This document shows positions 34,901-44,985 of a stretch of 64,000 bases of DNA, piece after piece. The notes below the pieces were generated by a model. That model was given only the letters and a program-made list of their open reading frames with translations, did no database searches and was not told where the DNA came from. A program made the position numbers and the translations under genes. The stretch is from Labyrinthula sp. Ha (Eukaryota > Sar > Bigyra > Labyrinthulida > Labyrinthulaceae). The first letter of the stretch is position 1; each line of letters opens with the position of its first letter. Location: assembly GCA_015227615.1 (NCBI GenBank), contig JAALGZ010000022.1, forward strand, positions 496,001 through 560,000, given 5' to 3'.

Positions 34901-35458
34901 TGGTTGAGGTAAGAAAGGTCGACCACCTTTGGCTGTTCCAGGAGGAACTAACAAACTTAAAGAATTGGGGAATCCAATAAGAACTTCAAAAAAATTACTT
35001 TCCACAGCTCTTCCAAATCCATAGCTGATGAATTCAATAGAAAAACCGGATCCAATTTCGTTTATGAACACTGGATTTTCGTTAACGTCAGCTATGCCCT
35101 CAGCAAAGTAAACATAAGGAGCATGACCATACGTGGTTCCTTCCTGGTGAAGGAGAGCATGGCCAGTCTCATCCGGGGAATTTTTAATCCGCATATACAT
35201 AATATTATTCTCTGCTGTATAATGTACAGTAGAGTTAACAAGTTTACCCTCGACATCCAAAGCAGCAACAATTGGCTGGGTATTCAATAAACTTCCGCCG
35301 CGTCCACAACAAGGTTGCTGCAGTAAATACAAGCTTGAAACCAAATTAATTGAACTCCACTCAAAATCACTCAAATTAAAGGAATCGACAACATGGAGAA
35401 CAGCAGCTAAGAACAATCCACGAAGTTTCAACCTGTTTAGAAAACATTTTCCTTTCAT
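25924..35458 (-). CDS. Giant secreted modular protein: FG-GAP-like, Calx-beta, YHYH, concanavalin-like
   Basis: The exons on the minus strand are 35458-28058, 28022-27782 and 27752-25924, giving about 3,156 residues. The second intron (27753-27781) is 29 nt. The first is best placed at 28023-28057 (35 nt, GTTATT..GTCAG), but a donor 6 nt upstream would also keep the frame. The ATG at 35458 is followed by a hydrophobic signal-peptide-like run. Residues 30-560 hold filamin/Ig-like repeats. FG-GAP-like blades recur near 560, 1050, 1270, 1355, 1415, 1460, 1670, 1920, 1972, 2055 and 2540 (for example HTLFVGAPASSLKG). Calx-beta-like domains lie near 1780-1895 and 3030-3140, a YHYH-type domain near 2380-2460 (GYALDGFPIYGPFDENG), and a concanavalin-like carbohydrate-binding domain near 2560-2720 (FETGTLKGW .. 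WGHINVDDF). No membrane anchor is visible. An extracellular adhesion or matrix role is inferred. Hidden in-frame introns cannot be excluded. Confidence 0.88.
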
Positions 35459-35631
35459 CAACACATTTCAAACGGTTAAATAGCGTCAACTCATACTATT
35501 AATTTCATAAATGAAAGGAAAATTTTCTTGTCAACGTTTTTAAGCTGCATTTGAATTGATTTAAAGAAGAAAATAATTTGATAGATTCTGTATCTTTTTT
35601 CGGCATATTTTTTTTCCGACGTTTTTACAAA
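35459..35631. promoter_or_regulatory. Short bidirectional promoter region
   Basis: Only 173 bp separate the start codon of the giant gene (minus strand) from that of the lactamase-fold gene (plus strand). The stretch is AT-rich, with T-runs and A-runs but no TATA box I would trust. Both transcripts must start here, so a shared promoter is inferred from spacing alone. Confidence 0.5.
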
Positions 35632-36703
35632 ATGGGAAAGGTAAAAGAAATCGTTGCTGGAGCCGGAATTCTAAGCGTTTTACTTGGACTGGGGTACTTT
35701 TTACTGCCTAGAGGAAAAAGAAGAAGAAAAATATTCTTACATTGGATGGCTAACTCAGGAAAAGTCCCTAAAGGTGTGGAACCTCGAAGTTTGCCTGAGA
35801 TTTCTAAACTTGCTTCAAATGTATATAGAGTGATGGGATGCAATCCAGGGAATTTCACGCTGCAAGGAACTAATTGCTACCTTGTAGGAACTGGAGAAAA
35901 CAGAATCTTGATAGATGCAGGAGAAGGAAAACAAAAATTTTCATCTAACTTGAAGAATCTGCTAGAAACGGAACATGCTCATGTAAAATATCTTCTAATT
36001 ACCCATAAGCATTTTGATCATCTTGGTGGATGTTCGGATGTGGTAAAAATATCTCCCCAATGTACAGTTAAAAAATTTATTTCTTCTCCAGTTGATGATG
36101 AACTTGGAGTAGAGTGTAAGCCACTAGAAGATGGTGAAGTGCTCGAAGTGACTGGAGCTAGAATTCGCGTTATGCATACACCGGTAAATTGAGTCTGGGT
36201 AATTGAATTTAGGGCCATACAAAGGATCACGTTTGTTTTTTACTGGAGAATGAAAGCCAAGTTGTTGAAGCAATATTTTCAGGAGATTGTGTATTAGGTT
36301 CTGGAACTGCTGTCTTTGAGGATTTAAGCGAATATATGACAAGCCTCTCAGAGCTTATGAAACTGGAAAAATTGAATCCGGATGCCTTAATGTATCCAGG
36401 ACATGGAGAGGTTGTGAAAGATGCTTTTAAGAAGATCAAGTTTTTGTTTGTATTCTATGCTTATTTTCTAGGTATTACATTGACCATAGAAATCAAAGAG
36501 AGGAACAAATTTTCAAGATCTTAAGCGAAAAAAAAGAAAATGGAACGAGTATAAGTGAAATTGTTGAAGCTATTTATGGAGAGCTAAATCTATCGTGGAA
36601 AGTTAAAATTGGTGCAAAGAACTCAGTAAAGCATCATTTATCCAAATTAATAAAGGAAAATAAAGTTAAAGCTGAACGAAATAAATACTTTGCTAAGTTA
36701 TAA
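35632..36703 (+). CDS. LACTB2-like metallo-beta-lactamase-fold hydrolase, three exons
   Basis: The coding exons are 35632-36183, 36213-36439 and 36472-36703, removing introns of 29 nt (36184-36212) and 32 nt (36440-36471). The product has 336 residues. A hydrophobic segment at about 8-25 followed by a basic cluster (RGKRRRK) could be a membrane anchor or targeting sequence. The zinc-site motif THKHFDH gives His125, His127, Asp129 and His130. The first splice restores HTPGHTKDH (182-190), which carries the next metal histidine. Asp209 (SGD) and His248 (YPGHGE) complete the site. The C-terminal third ([17 protein letters not shown]) matches the helical extension of LACTB2, a mitochondrial endoribonuclease in animals. 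A nuclease or hydrolase role is inferred. The start is the first ATG. Its stop overlaps the neighbouring gene. Confidence 0.93.
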
Positions 36704-37468
36704 TATCCCTGGAATAATTGCATACCAAGTTTTAGGCGTATCATCAAACTTACTTTCATACCATTTCTTTGTTTTCATTCCAGTGGTTGAAAGATTTACA
36801 AAAACAAAGGAGATTAACAAGCAGAGATTCAAGAACTCTAAAGACCAGAGTGAGCTTTTGTCCAACTTGACGAAGAGAAGAAAGTTCAAATAGAACAGAA
36901 GTTCAAATGTGTAATGTGGGCAGGCGACTATTTTGAACCCTAGTTGTTTTGGAAGCTTATATCCTTTACTATTATCTTTTCTTAATCCTGCTAGAATCTG
37001 GTGATGAACAATCTGCAATAAAAGCCAAAAGTATCCTACAAAAATAGGTCCATCCTTTTGTAGCTTGGATCCTTCATTAAGAAAATACAGTGTCAGTGGA
37101 ACTGCAACATAAAAGGTGGCTGCAACCATGTAAGCAAAAAGATGCATTCTCGCTTCACCTTTATGAAAAACAAAAAAGCATTCAAATAATCTTTGACAGA
37201 GATGAACTCTTAGCATTTCAATCAATATGTTAGGTTTTTCACTGTATTGTACACACAAACTTGTGCAAAGTATGCCAATGATGTAAAACTGAAAAAACCA
37301 GTACTTTGGAACGCTCAAAGAAGAAATATAACCAAAAAAAGTTGATGAATCTCTTTTATTTTCAACTAGTTTTCCATAATCTGCGAGCTTTGAAACGTAT
37401 GGGATAAAATTTGAAATAAGTGCTCCTGAAGTTGCAAATGCCCAATAGATCGTTAAAATCGCGTTCAT
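36698..37468 (-). CDS. Polyprenol reductase-like (SRD5A3/DFG10) membrane enzyme
   Basis: This 256-residue polytopic membrane protein belongs to the steroid 5-alpha-reductase family. The family hallmarks are HLCQRLFECFFV in the middle, PHYTFELLFY, and the C-terminal pattern TKKWYESKFDDTPKTW ending at a hydrophobic Ile-Pro-Gly-Ile-Leu. About six hydrophobic segments are visible. SRD5A3/DFG10 enzymes act in the last step of dolichol formation in the endoplasmic reticulum, supplying the lipid carrier for N-glycosylation; this is the best match, but other family members (enoyl-CoA or steroid reductases) are not fully excluded. The start is an ATG at 37468. The last two codons overlap the last two codons of the LACTB2-like gene on the other strand. 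Confidence 0.85.
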   Translation of the reverse strand: MNAILTIYWAFATSGALISNFIPYVSKLADYGKLVENKRDSSTFFGYISSLSVPKYWFFQFYIIGILCTSLCVQYSEKPNILIEMLRVHLCQRLFECFFVFHKGEARMHLFAYMVAATFYVAVPLTLYFLNEGSKLQKDGPIFVGYFWLLLQIVHHQILAGLRKDNSKGYKLPKQLGFKIVACPHYTFELLFYLNFLLFVKLDKSSLWSLEFLNLCLLISFVFVNLSTTGMKTKKWYESKFDDTPKTWYAIIPGIL

Positions 37469-37565
37469 CTTATCGGATGGCTAAAAAGGTCATCCCTTTA
37501 AAACAGAGGAAGAAAAAATTTCGTTTTTTCGAGGTCAAAGCATTTGCTCGAGGGCTAGAAGGATA

Positions 37566-38156
37566 ATGAACAATGCAAACTTGCCAGGAGTAAAATTTCC
37601 GTGCGGACAGCAAATAATCTCTGAGGAGCCAGATGAAGAACTACCTCCTAACTTTGATGTTAAGACTTCTGTAAAAGCTGCTAAAATCTTAGGAAGCTCT
37701 AAATTACGGAGTGAAAAGGCTAACAAAATCTTGGGTTCTGGAAGATTAGATTTTCAAGCGATGAAGAAATCTACGACACAAATGATTAAAGAGCAAACAA
37801 GAAGAAGGAAGGAATCATTAGAGAAAGTACTGTCTAAGAAAGCTTCCATGGATCAATTACTCATTCCTCTCAGAGAAAAAGAAACGGGAACAATTACTGA
37901 GAAATTAATTAAAATCGCAGGAGATGAATCACTTGAAGAGATGCGGAAGATTCAAGTTCCAGCCTCTATTGAGAGACTTGGAGCTTTGGGTAAATCTAAA
38001 TCACGATCCAAATTGGTCCACAAGTTCGGAAGCCCAGCACTAGCACCAGAGAAAGCTCAGAAAATTCTAGGAGAAGACGAGTTTTTATTTAGATTTCGGA
38101 AGGAAATTATAACAAAGAAAAAAAGTAAAGGCTCTAGCTGGTCAACTCAAACTTAG
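37566..38156 (+). CDS. Small basic hypothetical protein with KILG repeats
   Basis: This 196-residue protein starts 97 bp from the divergent polyprenol-reductase-like gene, so the two may share a promoter region. I do not recognise the family. The short motif A-x-K-I-L-G occurs three times: KAAKILGSSKL and KANKILGSGRL near residues 37-60, and KAQKILGEDEF near 162-172. Between them lies a very basic, helical stretch (EQTRRRKESLEKVLSKKAS). There is no signal peptide or membrane segment. The C-terminus is Lys/Ser-rich. Confidence 0.75.
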   Translation: MNNANLPGVKFPCGQQIISEEPDEELPPNFDVKTSVKAAKILGSSKLRSEKANKILGSGRLDFQAMKKSTTQMIKEQTRRRKESLEKVLSKKASMDQLLIPLREKETGTITEKLIKIAGDESLEEMRKIQVPASIERLGALGKSKSRSKLVHKFGSPALAPEKAQKILGEDEFLFRFRKEIITKKKSKGSSWSTQT

Positions 38157-39468
38157 AAAAGTAACTGAAGAAATAATTCTTGCTCACCCTCTAGACTCAG
38201 GTACAAACTCTAACACTTGTGTGACATATGCAACATTCATTATTTGATTTGTAACTTTAAAATATAAGAGTTGAGCTTGTTAAATTTTTTGTATTAAATG
38301 AAAAAATGAATAATATTTAATTGATAATACTTTAATAACGTAAAATATCGTGCGATTTTATTAGAAAGAGATGTTACTATATTTGATTAGGAGAAGGGAT
38401 AATAGTAAATGCTGATGATAATGAAAAAACAATGAATAAATAAACTTCTGAAATCAAGCTCTGAACTACTAGTATAATTTTTTGTGATATAGCACAAGGT
38501 TATATAGGATTAGGGAATATTTATACAGTGAACTGAGTCGTTTGCCTGACAGTTGGGAAACTCTAAGCCTAGATGACCAAATTGATTCTCCTCTTAAACC
38601 GATCTTTCATCAGGCTTCCTAACTACAAAAAAACTATACCCCCCTTTCATAATATTTCTACAATTAAATAGCATAGAAATTAACATTATTAATCGAAAGG
38701 GAATATTTTCAAACCAATGTAACCAGAATATTTACCCTGAAATTGTGTCGAGGTAAATGAGGTTCGAGCATTACCATATAACAATATCATTTAAGAATAA
38801 GTTATAATGAAGAGTAATTCTCGCATCTTAAAGCATTAAATATTTGTCATAATCATCGAAAATATTTTTTGAAAATCTTCCTCTAGTTTACTTGTATTGT
38901 GTTACTTGCTTCTATTGAACCTACCAGAACGAATAGACGTCACTAGAGCAACGAGAAACTAGAGAAGAGACATTGAAAGTGGGATTTTTTCTCTTTAAAT
39001 CTTTTACTCCCTTGTGTTACTTGGCTTTCTCAATAATAGAATAAGTAACAAAAAATAAGACAAAAATAAAACAACATGTAGAAGACTAAAGATAAACCTC
39101 TACTGTTCAAACTCTTTTCTAATGTTTATATAATGGTTTTTATGTTCACGCTGGGAATACGAAATAGTCAGGGAAGTTTTATGTTTAATAAAAAAATAAA
39201 CAGCTTTCTAATTGAGCTCTATACTGGGCACAAATAGGCCAATCTCCCTAAGATATGAATTTGTGGCATACAAGAGTACTGCGTTCCATTCACACATGGG
39301 CCATCAATATATAGATGGAACAAAGTTAACTTGAAGGATATCGCTTTACAGATAAATATGAATGGTGCACTATCACTAACTAACGCAATGACTGGTTATT
39401 GGATTAGGGATAATTAGAATGTATATTCTTTGTATAAAAAATAGACGAGATGAATCCTATCTTACACA
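38157..39468. other. Intergenic region, nothing recognised
   Basis: This is AT-rich DNA with no frame above 60 codons and no RNA-gene or element signature that I can see, lying between the small basic gene and a solo LTR. Confidence 0.6.
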
Positions 39469-39473
39469 GGGTG

Positions 39474-39773
39474 AGTTAGACAAGTAATTGTCCGTATCGT
39501 CTATATGTGTATGAGGATACGTATACTAACTTAAACAAACTGAAAGAACTTGAAAAAAGCTTTAAAATTATGTAAGTAACGTCTTCTAACTCCCAGTAGT
39601 TGTTGAGATATTAAGGTTTTAGGATCTGTTGTTTCCAGTGTTTATGTATTAGTAAAAATGTATTATGTAAAGTTGCACCAATTGTGCGGTAATGTAATAT
39701 TGTATTATAACTATGTAAAGTGTAAACAGTCAGTAACGAGAGAGTCGTACACTCGACTGCTTAGTGTCTGACT
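39474..39773 (-). repeat. Solo LTR of the copia family
   Basis: This 300-bp sequence matches the LTRs at 8174 and 12938 from end to end and lies in the same orientation. It is flanked by the 5-bp duplication GGGTG at 39469-39473 and 39774-39778, so it is a genuine insertion reduced to one LTR, most likely by recombination between the two LTRs of a former full copy. It resembles the LTR at 12938 more than the one at 8174 in several diagnostic positions. Confidence 0.95.
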
Positions 39774-39778
39774 GGGTG

Positions 39779-40884
39779 ACAACATATTGAGTGTGATGGT
39801 TCCATATATGTCCATACTTCAAGCTTGTCTGCAATCTAGAAATGTCTCATTCGGAAACTCATTTGCCATATCATATGATCTTCCTGACAAAGCGATGTTT
39901 TTCTAAATGTTTCGTTAGAACATACTATCATTGCCATTAGATCATCTCTCTAGAATATTCTACACGCACAGGTTTTCAGAATAATTTCCAAAGGATACTT
40001 TAAGTAATATTTATGTTTTAATTCAAACAATGAAACAAAACACAATAATCTTATTATTTTATACCAATAAACCAAGGCTATGCAGTACCTCATTTGGATA
40101 GGTTCTTTGTATTCTAAAGTATGAAACTCACTATGACTTCAGATACTTCTCTAATTGCCCAAAATTTTATTTTCTCCAAAATGAGAATTCAAAACTGAAA
40201 AAATACAAAATAAAAACAAGAACCCAAATATTCCACTCCTAGGAACCATAAATGCTTGAGATGATTTTTTTGAATTTAATATATGGAAAGTAATATATTA
40301 GCTTCCTTAGATAAATATTACTAAGCGTGAGAAAATCTATAAGCAGAAAGAAATAGAATATCTTTGACCCAGCCGAAATTTTTACTCTTGTAGGAATTCT
40401 CAGCATCCTAACATTTGAGGCAAAAATTAACTATGAGAGAAATTTGACTGCGTTGATGAAAAAATATAATATTAAACAACCCCGTTAATTATAAAAACTT
40501 CATCTGTTCTGCAAGTATGAAATTACTCGAACTATAGATATTCAATCAAGTGTTCTCTATTCTAGGTAAATTCGCTGAAGTTTTGGGTAGTAAGAAAACT
40601 TTGAAGATTAGTCCAAATTTAGTATATTTTTCTTATTCTCTTGAGTTATAACCATATTTTATTATTTTTTAATTTAGTAGTCATTGTTTCCAAAAAAACT
40701 GAGGCAAAACTTCAATATATAATAGATATAGTTTACAGTTCTTGATGAGATTTTCTTGCCTGCAAAAATACTTCTCTTTTATTTTTTCCCAGTGCCTTTA
40801 AATTTACCCCTTAATATTTCTATATCATCTATTAAGAAACATATTTTTTACCATTATTCAATAAACACAATAAATATTGAATTC
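39779..40884. other. Intergenic region, nothing recognised
   Basis: This AT-rich region between the solo LTR and the 3' end of the secreted-protein gene has no gene, element end or RNA feature that I can identify. Confidence 0.6.
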
Positions 40885-41478
40885 TTATTCAAATACAAAT
40901 CTATTTAAAATCATACTAATAAGAGCAACAAATCCTCCATATCTAGTTTCCGCAGACGAATTATCATCTTGATTAATTTCCTCAAAGACCTCGCACACAT
41001 TATCTGTATTAATCTCACAAGCAAACAGTGTTTCCGCATTTATTCTTAATACTTCTTTGATACCATTTGAAGCAAGATCACAATAACCTTCATCACATTT
41101 TTCTCGACAGAAAACAAAATATGGTAAAACTTCAAGAAACTCTTCAGTACAATACCCAGGTTCACCTAGAATTTCTACTATTCTTTCATATTTTGCTTCA
41201 AAAGATAAATCATTGTCGTAACTAATAGTATCTAAATCGCGGATTTCAAAATCTGATAAATCCTTGTACATGTTCGACAACACTTCAAAATATGGAGCTC
41301 GGCAAATTTGAACCTCTTCTTCTTCTACAGCAACACATTCTTGATGAGTAAATGTTATGCCATTATTTGGTTCTAGCATATATTTTTGGATAGATAAACC
41401 AGTCTCAACAGGAAGATCTCTCTTTTCCATACCTAGAACAAGAGAAGGAATAGACAAAACTAGATATTGCAACTTCAT
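40885..41478 (-). CDS. Secreted eight-cysteine protein, possibly GPI-anchored
   Basis: This 197-residue protein starts at the ATG at 41478. The first 16 residues (MKLQYLVLSIPSLVLG) look like a signal peptide. The mature part is acidic and has eight cysteines, an even number that suits four disulfides. The C-terminus, NSSAETRYGGFVALISMILNRFVFE broken down as a small-residue site (SSA) plus a hydrophobic tail, is compatible with a GPI-anchor signal but is weak. I recognise no family; the general pattern recalls small secreted cysteine-rich surface proteins of protists. Its upstream region holds TTAACGTT palindromes. Confidence 0.75.
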   Translation of the reverse strand: MKLQYLVLSIPSLVLGMEKRDLPVETGLSIQKYMLEPNNGITFTHQECVAVEEEEVQICRAPYFEVLSNMYKDLSDFEIRDLDTISYDNDLSFEAKYERIVEILGEPGYCTEEFLEVLPYFVFCREKCDEGYCDLASNGIKEVLRINAETLFACEINTDNVCEVFEEINQDDNSSAETRYGGFVALISMILNRFVFE

Positions 41479-44400
41479 TTTTCTTTATTTTTATTTTGTT
41501 TGATTTAAAAATATAGTTAGAATTGTGGATATTTTCAATAGAAGTACATTTTTCGTGTTTTACTTTACCAATCTCTCTTTTTACAAATTTCTTTCATTTT
41601 TCATTTTATTAAGTTATCAAATTATTCTAATTAGGTAATGCTATCGTTATAATTTTAACGTTAATTACCGTAAACTGAATATTTCTAATATTCTATTTAA
41701 CTGAAATATGTAATTTAAGAGTTAACGTTACGTTATCGTTAGATATTGTACTAAAATTAGCCTATCGCTGATGAAAAAACTTTTGGGAAATTATAAATTT
41801 TTTAACTGAATAAAAAAGTTTAAGAATTTCAAAACAAATATCATATTTTTCATATATTGAATATTCAATCCTTATTTTCTTATTGTCAGCTTATTTGTTC
41901 TTTTTTTATTAAGAATATTGATGAAAGCTGCCTAAATAGGACTGATGCTGAGTAAGAACAAACATTGTTGGAAGAAGTTTAGGCTTGAAAATGCAGACGA
42001 ATAGGCCTAAAACTAAGTAGTATGACCTCCACTGCAAGAGTTTAAGGTTTATACTTTATTTCCAGCTTTAATTTACTTAATAAGGGATGAAGCCTATAAA
42101 ACACATTTTTTCACTTAGGGATTTGCAATAATATGACAGAGGTTCGTATATTTAAAACTAATAAAAGCCTCAAACTTTATTTTTTTTCTTTTCTAAGTTA
42201 CTGTGAACTAGTCCTTTATAAAGTTAGAGTCAGAGCTCCTGATATTTGACCTATTTAAGCTTCAGTCTTGGCTATTTTAAAGTTGAGTTTGCAGTCAAGT
42301 TAAATTAAGCCAAGTAACTATTGTTAAGATTTATGATGAAGTTCTTCCAGTTTCTTCAAACAAAACTCGGAGGTACCCTGAATCATTCATACATCTAGGT
42401 GGGTACCATTTTCAGGATGTTTTATTGCTTGGTATCACCCATTCAGGAATATTTGACATTTAAGGGTATCCTTTTTCAGAGTTTCTGAGATCTTGGAAAT
42501 ATGATACATTGTTAGAAAGTTTATACAGAGTACTCCAATTCTCAAGCATGTGTGTTTCTAGATCTAAATTTACCCATTCTTTCGATTGATGAGGTCCGTT
42601 CAGACTCTAGACGAGTATATCTTGAGGTATTACACGGATTGAAGTTTATAAAAACAGCATTTTAACCCAATATCGACCTTAAAAAAAATATCAAAATTTT
42701 ACTAGAACACAGAAAAAATACATGTAGTGTTCCGTAGCTTTTGGGGGGGTCCCTAGTACAAAAATATATTGGATTATAGCAAGACTGAGTGATTTCGTAT
42801 TTTCAGATGTGCAGATTATCAACATTTGCCTTTTCTGAGTGAAGTTTAGCTCAGTTTCAGTCAACCAGAGAGAAAGAGTCTTGAGAAATGGTTTGAGAAG
42901 TTAGGTATATCTAACTCTTAGGATCTGAGAGGAATATGATCATCTATAGAGTTGTTATTCGTGTTGTTACGTTTGAATGTATGTTTTTTTAAAGATCTGT
43001 AAACTTAGTGAAAAGGACCCTTAAAATTACCCCTTTTTAGGATTTAAAGTACTCATCCTTATCAAATACCTTGAAAAAATACATGGTTGAAAAGTTTTTT
43101 TAATGTAAAACATATTGTGGGTGATAATATTGTATTTGAGGATGATTTCGTGACAAGAACTAGCAAATACTATATGCTTTATTTTCAATAATTGTGTTTT
43201 TTTTATAGTTAATATTGTTCTAATCCTCTAAATTCTTATGTGACTAATCACTAGGTTGAGCTTTCAATATGTTTTGAGCTTTATGGAAGAGTTGAAAACG
43301 TATTGTTGATTAAATGGCCATTATACTACATTCTTGAAAAAAACGTTGATAAGGTTTTCAACACCCCATAATAACAAAAAGAATAAAACAATATTGTTAA
43401 TTACTCTGTATAACATGAACATAAGAGCTAACCTTGAAAGCTTACAGCGGTGATGTAGCCCTTTTCTTCATTGTTGTCTGATCGATATAGAATGAGTGAG
43501 CTATATTTTTCTGGTATTCAGTGTTCTGTAAGAACATTTTCTTCTTAAATCCTATATTATCTTATACAGCTAAAGTGATATTTGAAATATATTTCCAAGA
43601 CTATATTCTGTTTTTAATAACTCGAAAATTTACTGAAAATGAGCTCTACAATTATTTAGAAACTCACATAAAATGTAGGGTGACGTGAAAAGAACAGAAT
43701 AGAAAAGTATCTTCCAGTCCTCAAACAAAAAAAAATAAATCCCAGTTATCAGCAATAGCTTTGAAGATAGGTAAATAGGTTACCATAGCGCCTTACATAA
43801 AAATTGAGTGAGATATAAGAGAAATAAAAAATATGACCTGAAATGGACCAATATTTTTCAAATATAGAAATACGTAGTTTAACCCTAGTATTTTCACGCA
43901 AAAGAAAATAGAAAAGTTATATTATCTTAAGAATTAATATTTAAAGTATTTAGAGTTTCAGTTGGTCTAGAAAGATTAAAAATTGATTGAGAAAAATAAC
44001 TTTTACTGCGGCACGTATTGATATGCTAATCTTTGCTTTGATATTCGGTTATTAAAACGCACATAACTCGTGATTAACTTCGTAAAAAGCTAAATTCCTT
44101 TATTTGAGTACATAGGAAATTAAAATATCTTTCCAAAGGAGTATTATAATTTTTCTGAAAAAGAGTTTGAGCAAAGATACAACCATTTTTACATGAAGAT
44201 CATTGAAAGTTTTGCTATGGCAAAGGTATTACGTCTATTTTCTCAGTTGCATTTTCTCTCAGAGTACAATTAGTCCTTCGAAATTATTTATAAAAGGTAT
44301 TTGAGATATTTCTCTACTCTCTAGGAGCTCAGGTTAAGCTTGGATTGAGATAATTTTAAAGGTAAAGTTAGTAGTCATAGGAAAATATTCATATAAAATA

Positions 44401-44985
44401 TTTTCCACGTGATGTTAATCCTATATTGTATTTATTTCTAACGCAGCCTTTGCTTCACTCTTATTCCTTTAGAGGAGTTATATAGGCATAATATATTATG
44501 GAGATATGATTTGAAAAAATATGTTATATCGTGATATGGTTCTGCAAACCCATAAGGTTATCGTTAGTTTTTGTTAACGTTAATTTTCCCCTAGTTTAAG
44601 TTAAATAACGGATTCCTTAAGTTTGTTAACGTTAAACAATATTGTGGATTCTGTTTAACCGTTAGTTAACGTTTATCGCGATAAGAAAGTCTAACTCTAA
44701 AACAATGGAAAATTTTAACGTATTAACGTTAAAAAGCTGTTAACGTTAATATTCCAACACTATCGGTGTCTAATTTTTTGAATAAAAGTGGTAATTTTTA
44801 ACTCTTTGGTAAAGTTTATTGGTTATAATTTAGTTTCTTTATATATCTTGAGCTAATTAAGCGAAAGAGTTTCAGTAAAATAACTTTTTGTGTCAAGAAA
44901 TAACAAAAACAAAGATGGCATATGATGAAAAATCTATTTTAAAACAGTATAAGGAAAATGGGGTAGGCCGCATCTTTGAGATAAA
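41479..44985. other. Intergenic region with TTAACGTT clusters at both ends
   Basis: No gene is recognised in these 3.5 kb. The palindrome TTAACGTT occurs twice near 41660-41740, just upstream of the secreted-protein gene, and five times near 44570-44750, just upstream of the second ROCO gene. The 10-mer TTATCGTTAG is also present in both clusters. Near 42370-42480 four loosely related GGTACC/GGTATC motifs occur about 30 nt apart; I regard these as weak. Confidence 0.5.
44565..44760. promoter_or_regulatory. Cluster of TTAACGTT palindromes upstream of ROCO copy 2
   Basis: Five copies of TTAACGTT, most within GTTAACGTTAA, lie in about 190 bp, along with related TAACGG and TTATCG words. The cluster ends about 230 bp before the predicted ROCO start. 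A similar smaller cluster precedes the secreted-protein gene. It may be an array of transcription-factor sites (the core recalls Myb-type TAACNG words) or the end of an old repeat. Function is inferred only from density and position. Confidence 0.4.

Noticed and set aside
42370-42480. About 30-nt spaced GGTACC/GGTATC motifs as a CRISPR-like or tandem array
   Set aside because: The units are only loosely similar, there are only four, and the setting is eukaryotic nuclear DNA.
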